Below are positions 15,102 to 23,888 of a stretch of DNA of 37,418 bases, in pieces. The notes under the pieces were generated by a model. The model was not told the origin of the DNA, searched no databases, and saw nothing but the letters and a program-made list of their open reading frames with translations. The translations under genes were made by a program, and so were the position numbers. Position 1 is the first letter of the stretch; every line of letters starts with the position of its first letter. Location: positions 1 to 37,418 of the forward strand of contig NZ_RIAS01000028.1 in the NCBI RefSeq assembly GCF_003719335.1. The letters run 5' to 3'. This DNA comes from Paenibacillus amylolyticus. GTDB taxonomy: Bacteria; Bacillota; Bacilli; Paenibacillales; Paenibacillaceae.

Positions 15102-16809
15102 CTGCAATATCCTCCTTATGTATAGTAATGATGCACGAGGTCCCTTCGTATAAGCCGGATTGAATGGACAAGCCCGACCGTTTGCCATATGTAAGCCTGA
15201 TTCGCTGATTTACATTTCGAACTCCTGTTCCAATCTGTTCTTCTGGACGCGTTAATTCATCCATATGTTCACTGATGAGTGCAAGCCGTTCTGCAGGCAT
15301 GCCTACGCCATTGTCTGCAACTGTGATACGTATGGAATCCTGATCCTGCTCTGCCCGAATTGTAATTTTTCCGGGACCCATCGAAGGCTCTATCCCGTGT
15401 TTGACTCCATTTTCAACGAGCGGTTGCAGGATCATACGAGGGATCCGTATGGATAGAAGCTGCTTTGGCACATGGATCTCACAGGTAATACTTTTTTTTC
15501 GCATATGTATGATAGACATGTAATGATTCACAAACCGAAGCTCTTCACCAAGCGTGGTATCCATATCTTCAATGCGGTGAATGTAGCGGCAATAGGCAGC
15601 TAGTTCCAGGGTCATGGCGGTTACAGATTCATAGTCCTTTACACTGGATTTACTCTGAATATAGTTGAGACAGTTGTATAGAAAATGTGGATTAATCTGG
15701 GCTTGATACTGCCTCAACCGGGCCTCTTTGACCGAAAGCTCTCCAAGCAGCACCTGCTCTATTAATGTCTGGGTATTCTCGGCCATCCGGTTAAACGATC
15801 GACCTAATATTCGAAATTCGAGAGTCTTTGTTTCATCAACCCGACTTGAGAAATCTCCCCGGTCAAAACGATCAATCGCTTTGCGCAGACGAATAACCGG
15901 TTGTTGGATCTGATTCCGCAGCGCCAGCGTGTACAGTAGAGAGAGCAGAAGCATCGCCACGAGGGCCAACACAAACAACGTATTGTTACGTGAGATAGAC
16001 TGCTGCAACTGATTCGTGAGATGGTAATCAATAAAGTACAGATCGAGAATACTTGCTTTCATATAACTGATGAAATAATTTTGATCCTGAAATGCAATTT
16101 CGAAGAAACCGCTATCATCTCTGATCTGTGGAATAACCTTTGCGTCAGCTTCGGCAAGTTGTGGGGAGCGTGCTCCCCGGATTGCTGTTTTAAAATGCGA
16201 ATCATACAGCATTGGTGTCCCGGAAGTATATTCAGACATCATTTTCTGCAACACTTCGAGTGATATTCGGATCTCAATGTACATCGGACCTCGATGTCCC
16301 TTGGTTAGATGCGAGTAATACCCCGTACCATCCTTGTTCATATGTAACATCCATTTATCCAGCGGATCTTTGGACATGACGAACGGCTGAAATGAAAAAT
16401 CACGATCCGAAGATACGGTAGCCTTCTCATCCGGATAATACAAAATGATTGTATTGTTCCATGCGGTTGAAGCACTGTTAAGGGCCAGTTTCTCCATCAG
16501 CTCCAGCTTGGCTTTGTATTTAGCAAAATCATTCCCGTAAGTGAGGGCATACGTATACCCTCTAACCGACTGATCCTCGGATAATGTTAGCGCATTCATT
16601 AATACCTGCTCAAATTGGTTAGACAGCTGGGAGGACATGAAACGTACTTCTCCAAGTTTATTCTTCTGCAGCTCACGCTGAATTTCGTCTACGTTTAATC
16701 GATAAATCCACCAGAAGATCAGGATGATTAGTACAAACATCAAAACAAGACCAAGCGCCAACTTCTGAAAAATAGAAGCGTTTTCTTTTGAAAACTTTTC
16801 CCTCAACAT
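15079..16809 (-). CDS. YesM-type sensor histidine kinase
   Basis: A 576-residue membrane kinase. Membrane segments lie at about residues 16-36 and 277-297, enclosing a 240-residue extracellular sensor domain. A HAMP linker (about 298-350) follows, then the His_kinase domain with phosphorylated His375 in INPHFLYNCLNYIQS, and a C-terminal ATPase domain with the N-box LVENGVKHGI and G-box DNGVGMP and IGTGVRNVNQRI. This is the standard YesM architecture, cytoplasmic ATPase at the C-terminus. A frame beginning ten residues earlier (16839) is less likely because AGGGGGAAAC lies just before the ATG at 16809. It phosphorylates the YesN-type regulator encoded downstream, in response to sugar availability sensed outside, probably via the adjacent lipoprotein. 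Confidence 0.92.
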   Translation of the reverse strand: MLREKFSKENASIFQKLALGLVLMFVLIILIFWWIYRLNVDEIQRELQKNKLGEVRFMSSQLSNQFEQVLMNALTLSEDQSVRGYTYALTYGNDFAKYKAKLELMEKLALNSASTAWNNTIILYYPDEKATVSSDRDFSFQPFVMSKDPLDKWMLHMNKDGTGYYSHLTKGHRGPMYIEIRISLEVLQKMMSEYTSGTPMLYDSHFKTAIRGARSPQLAEADAKVIPQIRDDSGFFEIAFQDQNYFISYMKASILDLYFIDYHLTNQLQQSISRNNTLFVLALVAMLLLSLLYTLALRNQIQQPVIRLRKAIDRFDRGDFSSRVDETKTLEFRILGRSFNRMAENTQTLIEQVLLGELSVKEARLRQYQAQINPHFLYNCLNYIQSKSSVKDYESVTAMTLELAAYCRYIHRIEDMDTTLGEELRFVNHYMSIIHMRKKSITCEIHVPKQLLSIRIPRMILQPLVENGVKHGIEPSMGPGKITIRAEQDQDSIRITVADNGVGMPAERLALISEHMDELTRPEEQIGTGVRNVNQRIRLTYGKRSGLSIQSGLYEGTSCIITIHKEDIADASDSVS

Positions 16810-16934
16810 ATTGTTTCCCCCTGTGCAGCAAAGAACCATAATGACTATTCTTTATTCTACATTATCTTGCTGGATTAGGGGAAGGAACATAAGAACAACA
16901 GATTTTGCAAAGGGCATCAGCCAAGTGCACACAA

Positions 16935-16963
16935 TTGGATATCTGTCTAATGATTTATGATAA
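16935..16963 (+). promoter_or_regulatory. Possible promoter of the nucleoside hydrolase gene
   Basis: TTGGAT (16935-16940) with TGATAA after 17 bases (16958-16963), or TATGAT after 15 bases. The match is moderate. Confidence 0.35.
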
Positions 16964-17051
16964 ACTGAGGCATATCAAATGTTGGAGGTGCAGCATGGGG
17001 ATTTGCACTTTTCTCTTGTATAACTAATTTTAAATACAGGAGGATTAATAC

Positions 17052-17933
17052 ATGGAAAAAGTACTGCTTGATACCGATATTGGCGGGGATATAGATGATG
17101 CGATCTGTCTGGCATATTTATTAAAGGAACCACAGTGTAACTTAGTTGGCATTACAACCGTGTGTGGAGAACCGGAAAAGCGGGCGGCCATTGCAAGTGC
17201 CATTTGTAAAACGGTTAGGCGGAATATTCCGATTATTGCCGGATCGGATACAACTTTGCAGCCAGTTCCTGTTTATCCAACCCCGGATGGTGCGACAGCA
17301 TTGTCCAACTGGGAGCACCATATCTATGAAAAATCGGATGCACCTGCATTTATGTATGAGATGATTCGGTCTAATCCACATGAAATTATATTACTCGGCA
17401 TTGGAAACATGACGAATATTGCCACGTTGTTTAACACCTATCCTGATGCCCCATCCCTGTTAAAGGGGCTTTATGTGATGAATGGATATTTCGGTCATGA
17501 AGAATTGCCTGAAGCCTATTACAATTGGAACTCCTGGGCTGATCCGCTCGCATCTCAAATTGTTTTTGCTTCCAACATAGCGGCTCACCGAGCCATCACA
17601 CTGGAAATTACAGATCGATTGACTATAGAAGCGTCCAGAGCAGGGGAGCTTTTTCTTGCCAATTCGGAGTTGATGAAAGCCGTATTTGATTTTGGCAATT
17701 CGTGGCTGAAAAGTTCGAACAAACTGACTCTGCATGACCCACTCGCGGCCGTTAGTATATTTTATCCTGAAGTTTGTCAATTCGAGAAAGGTTTTGTCCA
17801 TGTGGAAACCCAGGAGGAGACTTTGATGGGAGGGACTTCGTTTAGAGCAGCTCCTAATGGAAACGTGGAGATTTCCCGAGAAGTTGATAGGGAACGTTTT
17901 TATCAAATTTTATCGGGCACATTAAAAAGGTGA
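17052..17933 (+). CDS. Inosine/uridine-preferring nucleoside hydrolase family protein
   Basis: A 293-residue enzyme of the calcium-dependent nucleoside hydrolase family, which splits the N-glycosidic bond of ribonucleosides. The metal-binding motif DTDIGGDIDDA is at residues 7-17, VGITTVCGEPEKRAA follows, EIILLGIGNMTNIA is the second conserved strand, and the late HDPLAAV contains the last metal-binding Asp. YYNWNSWADPLAS corresponds to the N-x-D segment of the active site. The ribosome binding site is AGGAGGA before the ATG. It is divergent from the YesM kinase gene. Proximity to the ABC transporter could mean that ribosides or glycosides are the imported material, but this is weak inference. 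Confidence 0.9.
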   Translation: MEKVLLDTDIGGDIDDAICLAYLLKEPQCNLVGITTVCGEPEKRAAIASAICKTVRRNIPIIAGSDTTLQPVPVYPTPDGATALSNWEHHIYEKSDAPAFMYEMIRSNPHEIILLGIGNMTNIATLFNTYPDAPSLLKGLYVMNGYFGHEELPEAYYNWNSWADPLASQIVFASNIAAHRAITLEITDRLTIEASRAGELFLANSELMKAVFDFGNSWLKSSNKLTLHDPLAAVSIFYPEVCQFEKGFVHVETQEETLMGGTSFRAAPNGNVEISREVDRERFYQILSGTLKR

Positions 17934-17962
17934 AAAAATATTCCTTTTAAAGCTCAACTCAA

Positions 17963-17996
17963 GGGCTCGTCTGTCACATACAGGCGGGTCCTTTTT
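17963..17996 (+). terminator. Rho-independent terminator
   Basis: GGGCTCGTCTGT pairs with ACAGGCGGGTCC through three G-U pairs and a 5-base loop, followed by TTTTTAT. It follows the nucleoside hydrolase gene by about 30 bases. Confidence 0.7.
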
Positions 17997-18261
17997 ATGT
18001 ATATCAGGTCGGAATATTACATCCTTCATAGCAGTTACAACACACCGGGTGAGTGACTTATGTATCTCAGAAGTATATTCGAAGGACGGATCGTACAATG
18101 ACCTGGACATGGTTTATAAAACGGCGTAATTCGTTAGTCTGTTGTCACCCTGTGCTAGTTACATATCAGAAAGTTAAGGGTATCATATTATTCGTGAGTC
18201 AACGAAGACAAGGAAGATTTGTTATTCGAGTGTGTCATTCAGCAGAAGGAGGTGCAAATGA
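17997..18261. other. Non-coding gap before the AraC regulator
   Basis: I see no gene, clear promoter or strong hairpin here beyond the ribosome binding site GAAGGAGGTG of the following gene. Open frames across it lack start signals. Confidence 0.5.
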
Positions 18262-19269
18262 ATGTCATCCGATTCCTACGACCGTATTAAAATGCCGCAA
18301 GGCTTCTGGGAAGGGCTGCGGCAGCTAGGGATTGCCTCATATGATGTAGCTCGCAAAGCCGGATTACCGCTTACGATCATTTCAGAAACGACAGTGAATA
18401 CCGCTCAATATTATGCTATTTGGCAAGCGTACTCCGACCTCACAGGCGATATTGCCCAAGGGATCATCAAACTGGCAACCGTTTATGAAGTAACAAAGTA
18501 TCCGCCGCCGATATTAGCCACATATCATGCCCGAGATTACCGTGATGCATTGCATCGGATGGCTCGATATAAACAACTCTGTCCTCCCGAAAAATTAAAG
18601 ATGGTTGAGGCGGGGGAGAGTTGTACAATCGATCTCGAGTGGATCGTCACCGATCACACTTGTCCGCCATTACTAGTCGGCATCACATTAGCATTCCTGC
18701 TTGAATTGGGACGGAAGGGAACAGGACGGCCTCTTATTGCAAGTGCGGTAGAATTTACCCAGCCGATGGGAGATGTAAAAGCTCTCGAAGCTTATTTTGG
18801 CTGCCCGATCCGGACAGATGCTATTGGCAATCGGTTGACGCTTCATCGACAAGACCTGGATATTCCTTTTCTCACCTACAATGAAGAGTTACTTGAGATT
18901 TTGGGCCCCTCACTGGATCATACGCTACATGAACATAAAGTAAATCGTTCCGTGTCGGACATGGTCAAATGGATCATGAAGCGCAGCTTAAGTGCCGGAC
19001 GTCCGGAGGTACATACGGTGGCTAAAGAATTGGGCATGAGTAACCGCACCTTGCAGCGCAGATTAATGGATGAAAAAACAAGTTTCGTACATCTGCTCAC
19101 CCAGGCAAGACATGAACAAGCACGGATGTACTTGGCAGACTTATCGCTTGATATCAAGGAAATCGCATTCCTGATCGGATATGAAGACCAGAATTCATTT
19201 TACCGTGCATTTCGCGCTTGGGAAGGGGAAACACCTGCTCATTGGCGAAGCGAACATGTGGAGAGATAA
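18262..19269 (+). CDS. AraC-family regulator with N-terminal arabinose-binding-like domain
   Basis: A 335-residue regulator. Residues about 20-205 match the ligand-binding domain typical of OruR/ArgR-type AraC proteins (VARKAGLPLTII at the start, ILATYHARDYRDALHRMARY and VEFTQPMGDVKALEAYFGC later). The C-terminal 95 residues are the AraC DNA-binding domain: VHTVAKELGMSNRTLQRRL, then IKEIAFLIGYEDQNSFYRAF and GETPAHWR. AAGGAGGTG precedes the ATG; another ATG four bases earlier is in the wrong frame. It lies 91 bases before a short-chain dehydrogenase gene in the same direction, which is its likely target or operon partner. Confidence 0.92.
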   Translation: MSSDSYDRIKMPQGFWEGLRQLGIASYDVARKAGLPLTIISETTVNTAQYYAIWQAYSDLTGDIAQGIIKLATVYEVTKYPPPILATYHARDYRDALHRMARYKQLCPPEKLKMVEAGESCTIDLEWIVTDHTCPPLLVGITLAFLLELGRKGTGRPLIASAVEFTQPMGDVKALEAYFGCPIRTDAIGNRLTLHRQDLDIPFLTYNEELLEILGPSLDHTLHEHKVNRSVSDMVKWIMKRSLSAGRPEVHTVAKELGMSNRTLQRRLMDEKTSFVHLLTQARHEQARMYLADLSLDIKEIAFLIGYEDQNSFYRAFRAWEGETPAHWRSEHVER

Positions 19270-19360
19270 GGCAAGCTAGCAATACATTTACAAGTAAATA
19301 AGTTAAGTATTCTTTACATTCAACTAGAAGCCAACTAGACAGAAAAAGGAGAAATGGTTT

Positions 19361-20152
19361 ATGGATATGGGATTAAAAAACAAAACAGCATTGGTGACAG
19401 GATCGACCAAAGGAATCGGTAGAGCAATTGCTATGGAGTTGGCTCAAGAAGGGGTCAACGTACTTATCAATGGACGATGTGCTGAAGAGGTACAACGAGT
19501 CGTTCGCGAAATCAAATCTGCCTATCCGAACACTTCTCCTCAAAATGCGGCTGCCGATATTGTCAACGCTACTGAACGTGAAGCTTTGTTCAAAACGTTC
19601 CCACAGATTGATATTTTGATCAACAACACCGGGATTTACGAAATCATGCCCTATTACAATATAGACGACACGGTATGGGAAAAATATATTCAGACGAACG
19701 TGCTTTCCGCAAACGCGCTGACCAAATTTTATTTGCCAACCATGCTGAACAACGGCTTTGGAAGGGTCATCTTTATTGCCAGTGAAGAAGCTGTAATGCC
19801 TGGACATATGCCGCAATATGCTGTAACCAAATCTATGCTGCTCTCTTTATCGAAGAGTCTCAGTAAATTGACAAAAGGCACAGAAGTAACGGTCAATACG
19901 CTCTTGCCTGGACCAACCCTCTCGGAGAACGTAAAGCAGATCATCGAGAGTGTCATTCAGGATGAGAGTCTGACCTTTGATGAGAAAGAAAAAACGTTCA
20001 TGGCGGCCAATCTTCCACAATCCGAGTTGCAGCGCTTCATTAGACCAAGCGAGATCGGAAGACTAGCAACATTTGTATGCAGCCCTTATGCAACGCCATT
20101 TAAAGGTTCACCGATCCGTATGGACGGGGGAATGGTTCCAACAATTTACTAG
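19361..20152 (+). CDS. Short-chain dehydrogenase/reductase (classical SDR)
   Basis: A 263-residue NAD(P)-dependent oxidoreductase. The cofactor motif is TGSTKGIG at residues 13-20, the structural motif NNTG at 88-91 (NNAG in most members), and the catalytic residues are Ser141, Tyr153 and Lys157 in YAVTK. The arginine-bearing NGRC after the second strand suggests NADP preference, which is inference. The C-terminus has the PSEIGRLATFVCSPYATPFK and RMDGGMVPT pattern of the family. The ribosome binding site is AAAGGAG. The gene follows an AraC regulator; the substrate is unknown. Confidence 0.92.
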   Translation: MDMGLKNKTALVTGSTKGIGRAIAMELAQEGVNVLINGRCAEEVQRVVREIKSAYPNTSPQNAAADIVNATEREALFKTFPQIDILINNTGIYEIMPYYNIDDTVWEKYIQTNVLSANALTKFYLPTMLNNGFGRVIFIASEEAVMPGHMPQYAVTKSMLLSLSKSLSKLTKGTEVTVNTLLPGPTLSENVKQIIESVIQDESLTFDEKEKTFMAANLPQSELQRFIRPSEIGRLATFVCSPYATPFKGSPIRMDGGMVPTIY

Positions 20153-20407
20153 TGAAGTTACAGCTATAAGTGGTTTATATGGAAGGAACTAGTAATTCAA
20201 CAACTTGGATAAGCGGACTATCATTCGATCGTTCGTTTTCTTTTATTCGCAGATACAACAAGGAATAATATAAATCAAGATCGAATACAAGATAAGTGAT
20301 TGTCTAATTTCCCAAGATTAGCTATTGGGTTCATTAAGACGATTTACCTTCTAAAGGGATGTTAATGGCTATCCTTTTATGAAAATAATTTGAAGGGATT
20401 GATAGGT

Positions 20408-20518
20408 ATGAAAACTAAACAATTAATCAATTCGTATATGAACGAGAAAAATGGCTTTGAAAGCGAGGAGTTAATCAATGAAACTGGTATTACAGAATTT
20501 AAGGAAGAGTTTTGGTGA
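20408..20518 (+). CDS. Possible 36-residue peptide overlapping the ABC ATPase gene
   Basis: The frame begins ATGAAAACTAAACAA with GAAGGGA about 9-14 bases upstream, and ends in TGA at 20516-20518. It encodes MKTKQLINSYMNEKNGFESE followed by 16 more residues ending FKEEFW. It overlaps the ATPase start at 20478 by 41 bases, so it could couple translation of the ATPase. The basic start, acidic end and position before an exporter-like ABC pair resemble the layout of peptide precursors, but there is no Gly-Gly, cysteine cluster or signal sequence, and it may simply be a translated leader. No other gene is visible in the 325-base gap 20153-20477. Confidence 0.35.
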   Translation: MKTKQLINSYMNEKNGFESEELINETGITEFKEEFW

Positions 20519-21224
20519 GAAAAACGTATTAAGTGATGTGAATTTTCAGTTCGAAAAGGGAAAAATCTATGGCCTGCTTGGACGAAATGGTGCTGGAAAA
20601 ACAACATTATTCAATTGTCTGGGTGGCGAGATTCAGGCGGTTAGCGGCACAATGGAACTCATTAACGAATCAACATCGCGTCACTTAGAAATCGATGATG
20701 TAGGTTATGTTTATTCTTTGCCCATGCTACCGGAGTTTCTGACGGGATATGAGTTTGTACGATTTTTTATAGATGTTAACGCCGATGTAATCGAAGGGCG
20801 AGGAAATGACATTGATGGCTTATTCGATATGATGCACCTGACACTAGAAGACCGCCACAAACTCATTAAACAGTATTCACATGGAATGAAAAATAAAGTT
20901 CAAATGATGCTATTTTTACTGATGAAACCCGCAGTGATTCTCCTGGACGAACCTTTGACTTCATTTGACGTCATTGTTGCGAGCGAAATGAAACAACTGC
21001 TGCGTGATCTGAAAAAGGATCATATTCTCATTTTTTCAACTCACATATTACAATTGGCAACGGATTTGTGTGACGAGTTAGTTATTTTAAATCATGGGAG
21101 TTTGACTCGGATTTCACCTGACATTCTCACTCAACCCGACTTTGAAACACAAATTATTGAGTTATTGCGCGATGGAAGCGAACAGGGTGCCCAGAAGGAG
21201 AATGCCGATGCAGGGAATCTTTAA
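20478..21224 (+). CDS. ABC transporter ATP-binding protein
   Basis: A 248-residue ATPase. Walker A is GRNGAGKTT at residues 35-43, the signature is the degenerate YSHGMKNK at about 133-140 (SHGMK instead of SGGQ), Walker B is VILLDEP with Glu158, and the H-loop is STHI with His189. This signature variant is common in ABC-2 type systems for drug, peptide or lipid export. The ribosome binding site GCGAGGAG lies 7 bases before the ATG. The membrane partner gene starts inside its last codons. Confidence 0.92.
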   Translation: MKLVLQNLRKSFGEKNVLSDVNFQFEKGKIYGLLGRNGAGKTTLFNCLGGEIQAVSGTMELINESTSRHLEIDDVGYVYSLPMLPEFLTGYEFVRFFIDVNADVIEGRGNDIDGLFDMMHLTLEDRHKLIKQYSHGMKNKVQMMLFLLMKPAVILLDEPLTSFDVIVASEMKQLLRDLKKDHILIFSTHILQLATDLCDELVILNHGSLTRISPDILTQPDFETQIIELLRDGSEQGAQKENADAGNL

Positions 21225-22842
21225 TACGGTTTCTCGCATGTGGCAGTTGCAGGTAATCACGCTAGTCAACCGTTTAATATATATGATGCAAAGGTTACCG
21301 GTGGTAGGCACTTTAATTCGTGACCAAACATACGCTGCTTTTCGGACGAAACGCACATTAGGTGCAATCGCAGTTATTTTAATGCTTGGCGCTGGTTTGT
21401 TGGAGAGTATACTTTACTTCTGGGGAATGCTCGCGTTGCCCATACTTTTATGGACACAAGATCATCATACGGAGCGATTTGCACTTATTCTTCATATGTA
21501 TTTTTGCATTAGTGGTGTGATGGGTGCGGTAACTAGTGCAAAAGTGTTGGAAACAAACAAGATGAAGTATACTGCAATCAGATTTATGCGAATAGCGCCA
21601 ACTCGATTTATGCGGGCTGTAATGTTTCACAGATATACCACATTTTTTGTGTATCAAGGGATGGCCTTTGCGCTGGTCTCTGTGTTTTTTAACTTTTCGA
21701 TGATTCATACCTTGCTGGTCGTGGGAATCATGACTTTTTGGCGAATCTTATGTGAGTTTTTACATCTGGAAATATTTCAGCGGAAAGGCATTGTTCTTAT
21801 ACAGAAAACTTGGGCTACGATTTTAACGATGTTAATCGCACTAGCTCTTGCTTACCTTCCTTTAACCCCATGGAGCATCCCTTTATTCGGGGCTGTGATA
21901 TTTGAACAACGATGGCTTATGACAATCATCGTATTGTCAGGGACTGTCGCTGGGTATATTTTGCTCAAACATAAGGATTATACCGCTGCAGTGCGAGCAG
22001 TAACTACCTACGCCGATCCATTGTTAAACAAAGAAATCATGATTGCTGATCTTCAACAACGAATGATCCAATCGAAAGGTAACGACCTAAGCGAACTTTC
22101 CACTTCTAACCCTCGTGTCGTCGAACAGAGGACACAGAGCACCTTAGACAAAAAGGGATACGAGCAATTGCATGGACTCTTTTTAAAGAGGCACGCTAAT
22201 CTTCTCCGGGTACCGTTCCGCAGACGTTTAATAGCCACTATGATCTTAGGCTTGTTACTGTCTGTCTTGGCACTCATTTTCAAAGATCATATTTCTCTAG
22301 ATTACATTGGAAGATTTACACCTTTACTCATACTAGCTATGCTTAATCTGACCGTGGGTAGTCAAATCTGTAAAGTGTTATTTTTCCACTGCGATATGCC
22401 GCTAATGCGTTATTCATTTTATCGCAAAGATGCGAGACCACATTTCCTTTTAAGGTTAAAATATTTATTAAGCAACAATCTAAAATTAGGCTTGTGTTTT
22501 GCAGCTGTCATAAGTGTGTCTATACTCATACTAACTGAGGGACGGAATGTAGGTTCACACCTTGCGATCTGGATTATGATTATCACGCTGGCTGTCTTTT
22601 TCTCATTACACCATCTAGTGTTGTACTATGTGCTCCAGCCGTACACCGCCGAATTGGATACGAATCATCCTCTTTTTACAATCGTAAACAGTCTTATCTC
22701 ATTAGGCATTGTTGTCGCGGTGTTTTTAGGGCCTACGCTCTGGGTGTTAACTGCTACCTTAATTGTGTTGACTGTAGCTTATCTATTCAGTGCTGTACCT
22801 CTTGTCAGCAAATATGCTCCAAATCATTTTAGAGTCAAATGA
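21208..22842 (+). CDS. Multi-spanning membrane partner of the ABC ATPase
   Basis: About 544 residues with many hydrophobic segments: LGAIAVILMLGAGLLESILY, LVVGIMTFWRILCEF, LTMLIALALAYLPL and ATMILGLLLSVLALIF among them, giving roughly twelve membrane spans in two halves separated by a hydrophilic stretch around residues 265-335. I do not recognise a named family; it looks like an ABC-2-type permease of the large kind found with orphan ATPases in Bacillales. Earlier in-frame starts (21142, 21202) are possible, but AAGGAG at about 21195-21200 has proper spacing only to the ATG at 21208. That gives a 17-base overlap with the ATPase gene. Function is probably export or membrane modification; substrate unknown. 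Confidence 0.75.
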   Translation: MQGIFNTVSRMWQLQVITLVNRLIYMMQRLPVVGTLIRDQTYAAFRTKRTLGAIAVILMLGAGLLESILYFWGMLALPILLWTQDHHTERFALILHMYFCISGVMGAVTSAKVLETNKMKYTAIRFMRIAPTRFMRAVMFHRYTTFFVYQGMAFALVSVFFNFSMIHTLLVVGIMTFWRILCEFLHLEIFQRKGIVLIQKTWATILTMLIALALAYLPLTPWSIPLFGAVIFEQRWLMTIIVLSGTVAGYILLKHKDYTAAVRAVTTYADPLLNKEIMIADLQQRMIQSKGNDLSELSTSNPRVVEQRTQSTLDKKGYEQLHGLFLKRHANLLRVPFRRRLIATMILGLLLSVLALIFKDHISLDYIGRFTPLLILAMLNLTVGSQICKVLFFHCDMPLMRYSFYRKDARPHFLLRLKYLLSNNLKLGLCFAAVISVSILILTEGRNVGSHLAIWIMIITLAVFFSLHHLVLYYVLQPYTAELDTNHPLFTIVNSLISLGIVVAVFLGPTLWVLTATLIVLTVAYLFSAVPLVSKYAPNHFRVK

Positions 22843-22869
22843 GAGTGAACATATTAAACGTTTAACATT

Positions 22870-22905
22870 AATCCTCCCTTATAAAAATGAAGGGGGGATT
22901 TTGTT
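22870..22905 (+). terminator. Rho-independent terminator
   Basis: AATCCTCCCTT (22870-22880) pairs with AAGGGGGGATT (22890-22900) with one G-U pair and a 9-base loop, followed by TTGTT. It closes the ABC operon and faces the convergent MerR gene. Confidence 0.75.
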
Positions 22906-22934
22906 ATTCATCTGGCATGCAAATGAGGGAGAGA

Positions 22935-23756
22935 TCAATGTGATACCTGAACAAATATCCGTATTTTATAGTCGTCTGGATTCTTTTCTGTCCAATAGGT
23001 GTGCAGTTCCAATGCATATACATCTCCGCTTATATTCATTCCTTTACGTGCAATGAACTTTTTAATGACAGAATACGTTTGTGGCATGCTATCGTATGAC
23101 CCTTTGTGATCTATAATTGCATATAAACCTGCAGGTTTGATCAACATCTTTTCTTCAGGAATGGAGGTCTTTATTTGGTTAGCTATGTATTCAGGATAAT
23201 AGCCCCCGGATTCAAATCGGTCTTTACTTATAATCGTCCAAATCGCAAATTCATGATCGATATAGTGTGTTTCACAAAAGTCTCGATGTTCGGTTAATTT
23301 TTTGGCAAACTCCTTATCACCATCACCTATATCCAGTTTGGTAGTTATGAAATATTCCTCTAGGCATTCCAGAATTTTTGGTGAGTTTCGTAATTCTAAT
23401 GTTGCTTCCTCAGTCATCTTGATGGCACTTGTCAGAATATTTTGCATTTGATTAATTCTACGTTGTTCTCGTTCTAACTCCACCTGTTTTTCTTTTAACA
23501 TATTTATGAATAGAGGCGTATTTTGCTTCTGAAGAAACACCTTGATTTCCTCTAGTGAACTCCCGGCTTTTTTGAGCACAATAATCAAATCAAGTACAAG
23601 ACATTGTTGAACGGAATAATAACGGTAGCCTTTAGAATTGACAAATTCAGGTTTTAACAGTCCAATATCATCGTAATGAAAAAGGGTGTGTTTAGTCACT
23701 CCGCAAGTTTTAGCTAGTTCACTGGTTGTGAAATATTCGTTTGATATATTCGACAT
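22935..23756 (-). CDS. MerR-family regulator with GyrI-like effector domain (BmrR type)
   Basis: A 273-residue regulator. The N-terminal MerR domain has FTTSELAKTCGVTKHTLFHY and DDIGLLKPEFVNSKGYRYYS, followed by a long dimerisation helix (about residues 75-115) and a C-terminal GyrI/BmrR-like ligand domain with IKPAGLYAIIDHKGSYD. The ATG at 23771 belongs to the ribosome binding site itself (ATGGAGGATAG); the ATG at 23756 has GGAGG 8 bases upstream, so I use it. BmrR-type proteins bind cationic drugs and activate efflux genes. The divergent gene is a QacA-like efflux gene, and the intergenic region contains a MerR-type promoter, so the target is clear. Confidence 0.9.
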   Translation of the reverse strand: MSNISNEYFTTSELAKTCGVTKHTLFHYDDIGLLKPEFVNSKGYRYYSVQQCLVLDLIIVLKKAGSSLEEIKVFLQKQNTPLFINMLKEKQVELEREQRRINQMQNILTSAIKMTEEATLELRNSPKILECLEEYFITTKLDIGDGDKEFAKKLTEHRDFCETHYIDHEFAIWTIISKDRFESGGYYPEYIANQIKTSIPEEKMLIKPAGLYAIIDHKGSYDSMPQTYSVIKKFIARKGMNISGDVYALELHTYWTEKNPDDYKIRIFVQVSH

Positions 23757-23810
23757 TTTTCTATCCTCCATGCCTCTATAGCTATGTATTAAATTCGCTG
23801 AATTTGTTTG

Positions 23811-23841
23811 TTGACTATAGGGTTACCCTATACATTATAGT
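23811..23841 (+). promoter_or_regulatory. MerR-type promoter with 19-bp spacer and central dyad
   Basis: TTGACT (23811-23816) and TATAGT (23836-23841) are separated by 19 bases, the elongated spacing known for MerR-activated promoters. Between them lies the dyad TATAGGGT-T-ACCCTATA (23816-23832), a perfect 8-bp repeat about one central base. It faces the efflux gene at 23889. Confidence 0.88.
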
Positions 23842-23888
23842 TCAATATGTTAAAAGTTTAAAATAATTCGTACGGAGGAAGATTACTT

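Noticed and set aside
15102..15188. An N-terminal extension of the YesN-type regulator
   Set aside because: No ribosome binding site precedes 15188, the added residues precede the first receiver strand, and the ATG at 15101 has a strong site.
18053..18328. A 91-codon frame before the AraC regulator
   Set aside because: It has no ribosome binding site, an unlikely composition and overlaps the true start of the regulator in another frame.
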